From assembly GCF_008035925.1 (NCBI RefSeq), contig NZ_CP036264.1, forward strand, positions 4,214,402-4,278,401: a DNA stretch of 64,000 nucleotides, in the 5' to 3' direction. The DNA is from Stieleria maiorica. Its GTDB lineage: Bacteria > Planctomycetota > Planctomycetia > Pirellulales > Pirellulaceae. This document shows positions 57,737 to 64,000 of this stretch, piece after piece; positions within the stretch are counted from its first letter, which is position 1, and each line of letters starts with the position of its first letter. The position numbers and the translations under genes are program-made. The notes beneath the pieces are model-generated. The model was given only the letters and a program-made list of their open reading frames with translations, was not told the origin of the DNA and made no database searches.

Positions 57737-58993
57737 TTATTGATTCAATGATTCTTGAATCACTTCACGTGACGCGCGTGTTCCGAGGGCACCCCACAAC
57801 CCGAATGGACTTTGTGAACCGGGCGACGACGTGAGATCGGCGGGAGTCAACCAAACCATTTCGTGATGCGAATCGCCGGCTTCGACCGAATCGGTCACAA
57901 AGATCACGGCGCCGTCGGCCATCAGGATATGAGCACCGCCCTGGTGTCGGCTTGATGGAGGAAACATCCCGGTTTCCCCAACGCTGCTTCCACCGCCGAT
58001 CGGTGCGTTTGGCGGAAGGATGGTGTGACAGCCGCTGAAGTTGGGTCGAAAGTCGGCCCATTTGAAACCCCGTCCGTTGTTGGAGTTTTCGGTCGGCGTG
58101 GTGGGGGCCCAAAACCGCGGTCGGTCGGGATCGACTTGATTGTTATCGATGCAGTAACTGGGGTTCAATCGGATTTCATCGGGCGGGTTGCCGTTGATGC
58201 TTTGGATCCCTCGGGTATCACGGTCACCCAGGTCGGTCAAGATTTCGGCAAATGCGATGGTGTTGGACAGGCCGTCCAGGATGTCACGGAACTTGGCATC
58301 TTTGTGCGGCACGAACGTCCCGCGGTCGGCAGCCAGGGACCGTCTTGCCGAGGTGGAGTCGGAGACCATCTCACCTCCGCGAGCGACCTGGTGTTGTTTA
58401 GGGCCGCGGATTGACCAGTCGATCGAATCGCCCAGGCAGACCGCGTAATTGGTCCGACCTTGAGCCGGCAAGCCGGCGCCGGGATCGCTGGGGCATCGCA
58501 GCATCGGCAGTTCGGTCACCCAGGGGCGGTACTGGATGAATTCAACGGTCGGTCCCATCGCCGGCCAGGCGACCGACAAGGGAGTGTCCGGGGCGAGTGC
58601 ATTGACAAAGCTCGGGTTGGAGAGCTCATCCCACAGCGCTTGCTGTTCCATGAACGGTGTCAATCCGACCAGCGCGCTAAGACGCCAGGCATTCGAGTCG
58701 CCGTAGTTCGTCCACCAGTCGGTGGTCGCGTCGACGACACCAAAGGGGGCCGCGCCGCCGGCCGGGCTTCCAGTCCCCACGCCGTGGATCGGAAGTTGCC
58801 GATAGGCGCTGTGGTAGTTGTGGATCGCCAACCCCACCTGTTTAAAGTTATTGCTGCAACTCATCCGGCGGGCGGCTTCTCGGGCGGCCTGTACGGCTGG
58901 AAGCAACAGTCCAACCAGGATGCCGATGATTGCGATGACAACCAAAAGTTCCACCAGGGTGAAACCATTGCTCATTTGAGCGGGACGCTTCAT
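57737..58993 (-). CDS. DUF1559 family type IV pseudopilin-like protein, copy B (418 aa)
   Basis: Same length as copy A and colinear without gaps. It begins [20 protein letters not shown]; differences are spread over the chain, for example [20 protein letters not shown] for [20 protein letters not shown] and [20 protein letters not shown] for GGAHILLADGAVIFITDSIE. Most changes are conservative, which indicates selection on both copies after duplication. The N-terminal prepilin motif, the helix and the C-terminal ADGAVIF motif are intact. As with copy A, the role is unknown and probably at the envelope. Confidence 0.92.
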   Translation of the reverse strand: MKRPAQMSNGFTLVELLVVIAIIGILVGLLLPAVQAAREAARRMSCSNNFKQVGLAIHNYHSAYRQLPIHGVGTGSPAGGAAPFGVVDATTDWWTNYGDSNAWRLSALVGLTPFMEQQALWDELSNPSFVNALAPDTPLSVAWPAMGPTVEFIQYRPWVTELPMLRCPSDPGAGLPAQGRTNYAVCLGDSIDWSIRGPKQHQVARGGEMVSDSTSARRSLAADRGTFVPHKDAKFRDILDGLSNTIAFAEILTDLGDRDTRGIQSINGNPPDEIRLNPSYCIDNNQVDPDRPRFWAPTTPTENSNNGRGFKWADFRPNFSGCHTILPPNAPIGGGSSVGETGMFPPSSRHQGGAHILMADGAVIFVTDSVEAGDSHHEMVWLTPADLTSSPGSQSPFGLWGALGTRASREVIQESLNQ

Positions 58994-59199
58994 GTCTGTT
59001 TCTCGGTAGTGAACGCGAAAGTGAATTCAAGCGTCCACGGAACGAACCGACATCTTGGTGAGCAAAGATCGGAGCGCCGGCGGACAACTTAAATCGAAGA
59101 GGGTAAAGCCGATTCCCAGCGATCGATCCGCGCCCGAGAGGTGTCCGCCAATAACTAGGGGCACGGAAAACGGCTGCCTTGAATTCGGCTTGCGTGCCT

Positions 59200-59231
59200 A
59201 TAGATAGTTTCTAAACCGATCGTGGCGTCAA
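59200..59231 (-). promoter_or_regulatory. Candidate promoter of DUF1559 copy B
   Basis: TTGACG (59231-59226, minus strand) and TATCTAT (59206-59200), 207 nt before the ATG, mirror the elements before copy A at 209 nt. Surrounding bases are also similar in both copies. Confidence 0.45.
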
Positions 59232-59484
59232 GAGTCGACCGATGAAATCAATCGCTTGATCTGGGTTACCGTCGACGAGGTTCCCTAACGAGCTGATAAC
59301 GCAAAGGCATTTGACCCTAGCAGATCGAGCGCCCGAGACATTCACCGGCTCTTCATTTTGCACCGTTGGCGCTTTCGATTCAGCAGCCTTGATGATGCGC
59401 ATAACGTGTATAACCACGGTGAGTCGACGCTGTTTGCAACTCATTGTGAATGCGTGCGACGTCCTTGCTGACGCTCTGAAGTAT
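59232..59484. other. Intergenic region without supported gene
   Basis: A frame on the minus strand (MGWNSTRPTRYF...) covers the stretch but has no ribosome site and unnatural composition. I see no RNA or repeat here. Confidence 0.4.
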
Positions 59485-59721
59485 CTAGTCGGCCGCGTCG
59501 AGTTCCACCCCACGCTGCACGGTCACCGTCCCGAAAAGCCGCGCCAGCTCTTGTTGTAGATTCAAGATCTCGGCATCCGAGTCGGTTGCGATCGCCAAGG
59601 CATCAATCACCGTCGCCCCATCCTGTTTGACGATCCGGTGTTCGGGATGTTGGTCCAATGAAATCTTGTCGTCAAAATCGGACGCTTCGACGGGCGGATT
59701 GAAAATGAATCGTGTGGCCAT
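59485..59721 (-). CDS. Small hypothetical protein (78 aa)
   Basis: Starts MATRFIFNPPVEASDFDDKI at ATG 59721. It is soluble and acidic, with the second half helical (DSDAEILNLQQELARLFGTV). The protein-like composition and the upstream GGAATG element support it; there is no recognised domain. It may be part of the minus-strand group with the MFS gene (138 nt upstream). Confidence 0.55.
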   Translation of the reverse strand: MATRFIFNPPVEASDFDDKISLDQHPEHRIVKQDGATVIDALAIATDSDAEILNLQQELARLFGTVTVQRGVELDAAD

Positions 59722-59858
59722 GTTGCATTCCAAGTGGCGTTGACGAAACAAACAATGCGGCGACGGTGTCCGCATCGTTGGAATCCAGACATTCTAACAG
59801 GGCCGCGTCGCGACGTGGTTGGTCTCGGCACGACCGCCAATCGGGAAAGCCCTCGGCG

Positions 59859-61124
59859 TCAATTCCATTCAGACGCGTTCCCCGCGATTCGGCGTGCCAG
59901 TGCGAAGGCGACCAGCGCGGATCCGAGGCTGATCCCGCTCAGGACCAGGACGGCGGGGGGGTATCCGAAGACGGACTGCAGTCTGCCGATCAGTGCCGTC
60001 GACCACGCTTCACAGGCATTGGTCGCCGCCATAAAGGCCGTGAATTGGGTCGCCGCCAACTGCGGATCGGTCAGGTTCATCAACCAGTTGTATAACGCCA
60101 CCGTCATCCATCCGATCGTGACGGCAACGATGCTCAGCAGGACCAGAAGGTGGTTACCGCTATCGCCAGCGAAGGTCAGGTCACTGACCGCAAACGACGT
60201 GATTGCCAACACATTGATCATGATTGCGATTGCGAGAAAACGACCGCTATTGATTCGATGTGACAGTCGGCCGGCCAGCAGAGAGCCTGTGATCATCCCC
60301 CCGATCATCGCCGTGGACGTGAATTGTCCGATCGCGTATTCAGGGTAATCTCGATCGATCAGAAACGGACCGATCACGGCTTCGAGTGATTTGAAGGCTG
60401 CGGGGACGGAGACCGCAACGAACAGACCGAGCCAGATTTGACCGCCTCGCAGATCGGCTAGCAAGGCACGCCACATGGCAGCAAATCGTGCCAGCCACGG
60501 CGCTGGGAGCTCTTGCTTCAGCCCGTTTCCAGAAAGCTGAAACTTTCTTTCGCGACAACCGATCAACAGCAAAATCGAAACCAGCACCAAGAGGATCAGT
60601 ACACAGACGACACCGCCGAATCCGATCCATCGCTGAAGCATCAGTGATCCGCCGCCCATCGCGGCGCGGCCGACAAGCACGCCGCCTTGCATCCATCCAT
60701 TGAGTGCCCCACGCTCCTGAGGCGTTGATTGCTGGATGCACAACGCATCGACCGAGATATCTTGCGTTGCGGCCGCCACGGCGTGTGCCAGCAAACACGC
60801 CGACACGGCCGTGAACTGTTGTTGCAGATCAAGGAACAGCAACGGCATCAGGGTCAATGCCATCGCCGATTGGCTGGCCGTGATCCAGTGTTTGAATCCC
60901 CAGCGTGGCCCACGAAGCAAGTCGATCAGTGGCGCCCACAAGAACTTGAGGGTCCACGGCAAGATCAGAAAAGCCATCAACCAAGTGATCTGCTCCAGTG
61001 GGACGTCCAGCGATCGCAGGCGCGTCGGCAGTCCCAGCCAGATAAACCCGATCGGAGCGCCCTCGCTGAAATAGAGCAGTCCGAACAGGACTTTCCGGCC
61101 GGTGACTGTCGAGAGCAGATCCAC
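59859..61124 (-). CDS. AmpG/RhtX-like MFS permease
   Basis: A 421-residue protein with about 12 hydrophobic helices. The start MDLLSTVTGRKVLFGLLYFS followed by EGAPIGFIWLGLPTRLRSLD and LPWTLKFLWAPLIDLLRGPR is the N-terminal signature of the AmpG/RhtX/FptX branch of the major facilitator superfamily, which imports muropeptides or siderophores; the conserved Asp-x-x-x-x-Pro-Arg after helix 2 is present. The substrate cannot be deduced. The GTG start at 61124 follows directly after the TAA of the 371-aa gene, so the two are translationally coupled. Confidence 0.82.
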   Translation of the reverse strand: MDLLSTVTGRKVLFGLLYFSEGAPIGFIWLGLPTRLRSLDVPLEQITWLMAFLILPWTLKFLWAPLIDLLRGPRWGFKHWITASQSAMALTLMPLLFLDLQQQFTAVSACLLAHAVAAATQDISVDALCIQQSTPQERGALNGWMQGGVLVGRAAMGGGSLMLQRWIGFGGVVCVLILLVLVSILLLIGCRERKFQLSGNGLKQELPAPWLARFAAMWRALLADLRGGQIWLGLFVAVSVPAAFKSLEAVIGPFLIDRDYPEYAIGQFTSTAMIGGMITGSLLAGRLSHRINSGRFLAIAIMINVLAITSFAVSDLTFAGDSGNHLLVLLSIVAVTIGWMTVALYNWLMNLTDPQLAATQFTAFMAATNACEAWSTALIGRLQSVFGYPPAVLVLSGISLGSALVAFALARRIAGNASEWN

Positions 61125-62240
61125 TTAGATTTCGACGTGCGTCACTCCACCGACTTCGTCAAAGTGTCCGATCTTGAGGACCTGGCCCTTGGATCCCGGC
61201 AGCTCGGCAACGAATGCCGGATCACAGACCATGACCGGCGGCGACAGGGAGGTCCCGATCGTGATGCCGACCGAAACGAGGTACGACATCCCCACGGTGA
61301 ACGCGACGAACCAGGGGATCTGGCCGGCGGCCATCCGGATCAGCTGATCGCGTTTGGCGCGCGAGAGTTCATTTTCAACGCCGTATTGTTCGATCACGTC
61401 GTGTCGCTGCAGCGGGTTGGTCAGCGCCAACATTTCGTCGAACGTGCAACCATCGGTGCGGTTCTTTTGATGCGTCCTGGTTGCTCGCAAGGCGGTTTTA
61501 CGGCGCTGGAACTCGAGTTTTGCCTGGTAGGCATCGATCGCTTTTTGACGCCGCTGGATCGCACGATTAGCGATCGCCCTGGGCATCGCCAACCCCGCGT
61601 GGGCCGCCTGACGCAGCACGTGCTGCGGACGCCGAAACAAGTACATCCGCCGGTACTCGGAATAGACCTCTTCCTGGACTTTATTGATTGCCGCACGAAG
61701 CCCTTCTTCGGGGGTGAAAACGAGTTCGTCGTCGACCTCGATGCAAAGCGGTTTCAGGTAGTAGACCTTGACGCCATGTTTGCGCCCCGGGCCGGCTAGG
61801 AACTCGTCCAGTCGCGTCTGCACGCAGGCCGGAATCGGATCGGTGATCTTGTCGAAGTGCTGTTGTTCGGTCACGGTGAAGAACAGCTTGCTTTTGGGCA
61901 GCCGGATCGAAGCTTTGGTGAGTTCCAATTCCCGGACTTGGGTGAATTGCCCACGATGTTCTTGCTGGACGTATGCCCAGCTCTTTTCCTTGGAGGTCCA
62001 GATCCCGGCTCGGCGAAGCATGGTTTCGGCCATCTCTTTGCTGGCGTCCTTCGGCGGGACCAAAATCGGATCGCTGGTCCACGTGCCAAAAGGTTCCAGT
62101 TCTTGGTCGAGCGTGAATGGTTTGGCGGTCCGTGGATCGACCGTTGACGGCCGGACGCGTGGCTTGGAATTCGCAGTCGCTTTCGAAGCGGTGGCTTTAG
62201 AATTCTTTGCGACACCAGAAACCAGAGTGGTCATTGTCAT
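61125..62240 (-). CDS. Hypothetical protein (371 aa) coupled to the MFS permease
   Basis: Starts MTMTTLVSGVAKNSKATASK at ATG 62240, preceded by GGGGAGCG at 8 nt. Residues 1-45 are low-complexity Lys/Ala/Ser/Thr-rich; the middle is charged and helical with LFRRPQHVLRQAAHAGLAMP and RRQKAIDAYQAKLEFQRRKT; residues about 305-328 (QIPWFVAFTVGMSYLVSVGI) form one membrane segment; the C-terminus (GSKGQVLKIGHFDEVGGVTH) is beta-like. I do not recognise the family. Its stop codon directly adjoins the MFS start codon, so both probably work together, for example as an anchor or sensor for the transporter (inference). Confidence 0.65.
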   Translation of the reverse strand: MTMTTLVSGVAKNSKATASKATANSKPRVRPSTVDPRTAKPFTLDQELEPFGTWTSDPILVPPKDASKEMAETMLRRAGIWTSKEKSWAYVQQEHRGQFTQVRELELTKASIRLPKSKLFFTVTEQQHFDKITDPIPACVQTRLDEFLAGPGRKHGVKVYYLKPLCIEVDDELVFTPEEGLRAAINKVQEEVYSEYRRMYLFRRPQHVLRQAAHAGLAMPRAIANRAIQRRQKAIDAYQAKLEFQRRKTALRATRTHQKNRTDGCTFDEMLALTNPLQRHDVIEQYGVENELSRAKRDQLIRMAAGQIPWFVAFTVGMSYLVSVGITIGTSLSPPVMVCDPAFVAELPGSKGQVLKIGHFDEVGGVTHVEI

Positions 62241-62726
62241 ACGGACGCTCCCCGTGCATTAAACGTCGTGATTGGAGAAGTAGGCCTCAAGCGGCAATTG
62301 TCATCAGGCCCCGACGATCGGAGATCAGGGCGCGAGAAAGCGTGGTGCCGGGCCGGTCAGATAAGTCTACCGGAAGTTGATGGTTCAGCGGCAAGGATTT
62401 GTTTATCAATCTCGGGAAATCCCGGCAGATTCTGCGGGGATCCATGTCATGGGGCTCCGCGTTTGTGCAGGGGCTTCACCCCGATTCCGCTAAGCAAAGC
62501 TCACCGCGGGGGGACGCCCGCGCCGGCGCGAACTGGCGGATGTCAAACGATGATCAGCCGTTTAGCGCGAGCCTACGCGGCCTGTTGATTTTGTGAGCCG
62601 TAAGGCGCTAGCCTACGGGCCCTTGCCAGAGGAAAACAACGCTTACGATGGCACGATTCGTTTTTCGCCGCCCGCTGCCGTTGCCGCGAGTACCACGGCC
62701 CTTCCGCGCCGGTCTGCCAGGGAAAA
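62241..62726. other. Intergenic region with dispersed-repeat sequences
   Basis: 486 nt between the 371-aa gene and the HlyD-like gene. Contains hairpin-rich GC segments (for example GGGGCTTCACCCC near 62,460-62,473) and the two repeat copies listed separately. No coding frame with ribosome site is visible. Confidence 0.55.
62556..62622. repeat. Two related 27-nt dispersed-type repeats
   Basis: AGCCGTTTAGCGCGAGCCTA (62556 onward, to 62582) and AGCCGTAAGGCGCTAGCCTA (62596 onward, to 62622) are two versions of one element with GCCTACG-GCC ends, 40 nt apart. I recall elements of the form GCCGTAAGGCGCTAGCCTACGG in intergenic DNA of related planctomycetes. Confidence 0.65.
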
Positions 62727-63932
62727 CTACTTGGCGACCACGGTGACGGGTGTGCCGGGTTCCAATTGATCGCTGGGGTATTCGATCACGCGTTCTCCCT
62801 CGGCCAATCCGGAAACGATTTCTGCGTGCGATTCATTTTGAACGCCGACCTCGACTTTGCGCAATTGGGCTGCACCGTCTTGCACGACCAGCACGTGCCA
62901 TTGCTGTTCGTAGCGAAACAGAGCGTTGTTGGGGATCAGTAGAGCGTTGTCGAGTTGCTTGACGGTGATCCGTGCTTCGATCCGATAGCCGTCGCCGAGC
63001 GAGGCGATACGGTCAGGCGGTTCATTGAAATCGGCGATGACGTTGACGCGCTGCTCCTCCACGCCCAGTGAGGAGATTTTGGTAAAGGCGCCCGGCTCGA
63101 CGACGCGGACGCTGCCTCGGAGCGGGCTTTGACCGCCCCAGTGTTCGATCGTGACCTCGGCACCGGAACGGATCTTGACCGCATCGGTTGACAGCACATC
63201 GATCTCCATTTCCAAATTGCGTGGATCGCCGACTTCGATCAGCGGTGTCCCAACGGCGACCACCGTCGAGCTTTTTTCCAGCACGCGGAGCACGCGTCCT
63301 TCGATGGGTGAAAAGATTTCGAAGGGCGAAACCTGGACGTTTGGATCTTCGCCTTCGAACTGATCGAGGGCGGCTTTGGCAAGTTTCAATTCGAATCGCG
63401 AGATTTCGGCGTCAAAGGCGGCCGTTTCGATGGCTTGTTTGTCAGCCAGCATGACGGATTCGGCAATGTCATACTCGTCGCGTGAGATTCCGTTTTGCGG
63501 CATCAGGCGTTGGGCGCGTTCAAACTTGGTTCGGCTCAAGTCGAAGTCGATCTCGGCTTGTCGTTCGCGGGAATCGGCTCGCAGCACGGCGGCCTCGGCG
63601 GCCTGGACCCGCGCCTGAGCCTCGGCGAGCGAGCGTTGGTCCAGCAGCGCGGGATCGCTGGGCAGGATCACCGCCAGCAAACGCCGGACATCGATGTAGT
63701 CGCCTTCGCGAAGTTCGATGCGTGACAAGCGGCCGGACACGGGAGCGGAGACGGTGTATTTTTCGCGAATCCGGGTCTTGCCGTCTTCGACCACCGACAC
63801 CCGCAGCGGACCGCTGGTTGCCCGAGTCGCCCGAACGGCAACGGGATCGGGAAACAGCGCAGCGGCGGCGACCATCGCCAGCGCGATCGCCAAGATTCCC
63901 CACAGCAAAGTCTTCAACGAGAATCGCACCAC
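62727..63932 (-). CDS. HlyD/MacA-type periplasmic adaptor of an efflux or export system
   Basis: A 401-residue protein beginning MVRFSLKTLLWGILAIALAM, with one N-terminal membrane helix (about 8-27). Then come a first beta/lipoyl half-motif (VSAPVSGRLSRIELREGDYI), a coiled-coil hairpin (about 105-185: AQARVQAAEAAVLRADSRER and similar), the second lipoyl half (IFSPIEGRVLRVLEKSSTVV), a beta-barrel, and the membrane-proximal end LLIPNNALFRYEQQWHVLVV. These adaptors join inner-membrane transporters to outer-membrane channels. The GTG start shares one base with the stop codon of the upstream ABC permease (TAGTG), so the adaptor works with that permease in a MacAB/DevBCA-like system. The C-terminal E-R-V-I-E-Y-P-S-D-Q-L pattern is common in such adaptors. 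Confidence 0.88.
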   Translation of the reverse strand: MVRFSLKTLLWGILAIALAMVAAAALFPDPVAVRATRATSGPLRVSVVEDGKTRIREKYTVSAPVSGRLSRIELREGDYIDVRRLLAVILPSDPALLDQRSLAEAQARVQAAEAAVLRADSRERQAEIDFDLSRTKFERAQRLMPQNGISRDEYDIAESVMLADKQAIETAAFDAEISRFELKLAKAALDQFEGEDPNVQVSPFEIFSPIEGRVLRVLEKSSTVVAVGTPLIEVGDPRNLEMEIDVLSTDAVKIRSGAEVTIEHWGGQSPLRGSVRVVEPGAFTKISSLGVEEQRVNVIADFNEPPDRIASLGDGYRIEARITVKQLDNALLIPNNALFRYEQQWHVLVVQDGAAQLRKVEVGVQNESHAEIVSGLAEGERVIEYPSDQLEPGTPVTVVAK

Positions 63933-64000
63933 TAATCCCTTGTTTTGAGGACGCTGATCAGGTCCAGGTGTTTGACACGTCGTTGCACCAGGGTGGCCGA
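63932..64000 (-). CDS. C-terminal end of an FtsX-type ABC transporter permease (rest outside window)
   Basis: Only 22 codons plus stop are inside the window: SATLVQRRVKHLDLISVLKT, then RD and TAG. The pattern R-R-V-x-x-L-D-x-x-x-V-L-K is the common end of FtsX/MacB/DevC-like permeases. It overlaps the adaptor start by one base. Without the rest, the type of exporter cannot be given. Confidence 0.6.
   Translation of the reverse strand, partial: SATLVQRRVKHLDLISVLKTRD

Noticed and set aside
60729-61799. 356-codon plus-strand frame opposite the MFS and 371-aa genes
   Set aside because: No recognisable protein features; spans two minus-strand genes.

Overview
The window looks like chromosome from a planctomycete, most likely a Pirellulales/Rhodopirellula-type marine lineage. 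The grounds are two DUF1559 pseudopilin-like proteins ([20 protein letters not shown] start), a giant secreted protein with the planctomycete N-terminal LEDRRVLA (LEPR-XLL type) motif and dockerin-like C-terminus, a sulfatase relic, and a 14-bp GC-rich tandem repeat of a kind I recall from these genomes. Base composition is moderately GC-rich throughout. I saw no tRNA, rRNA, CRISPR array or complete insertion sequence.

Region 1 (1-17.5 kb) is an envelope and general-stress island. It holds a phosphodiesterase (cut by the window edge), DUF2383, DUF4235, DUF5658, a 65-aa protein, a secreted protein, Pmp3/YqaE, YihY/BrkB, a 57-aa microprotein, an acidic lipoprotein, a single-domain response regulator, a 1994-aa CheB-CheR-PAS-kinase-receiver hybrid, EcsC, DUF1206 and a cardiolipin synthase-like phospholipase D. 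Nine transcription units or small genes here are preceded, about 35-90 nt before the start codon, by a good sigma-54 (-24/-12) promoter of the form TGGCAYR-N4-YTGCW. I read this as a sigma-54 regulon of small membrane and stress proteins, and it is the best candidate in the window for an undescribed system.

Region 2 (17.5-50.2 kb, minus strand) is one uninterrupted gene of 10,875 codons. It runs from LEPR-like N-terminus through beta-helix-like repeats, cadherin/LamG domains, eleven CARDB-like units, beta-propellers, nine Ig-like units, a first RHS-like shell, an internal dockerin, a second propeller, a long YD/RHS shell with core domain and a variable tip with an HELGH zinc-protease motif, to C-terminal dockerin-like repeats. 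The order suggests an old fusion of two RHS-dockerin giants.

Region 3 (50.2-55.4 kb) holds a 14-bp tandem repeat, a sulfatase pseudogene with an internal deletion, a small secreted protein, and a compact redox-type module. In that module a sigma-54 activator with a four-cysteine GAF sensor is divergent from an AhpD-like carboxymuconolactone decarboxylase and an NTF2-like protein. The intergenic gap contains a candidate sigma-54 promoter and two tandem ACGA-N4-TCGT palindromes.

Region 4 (55.4-64 kb) has a small lipoprotein, a tandem duplication of a DUF1559 gene including its upstream region, a small hypothetical protein, an AmpG-like MFS permease coupled to an unknown 371-aa protein, and an HlyD-type adaptor following the end of an FtsX-type ABC permease.
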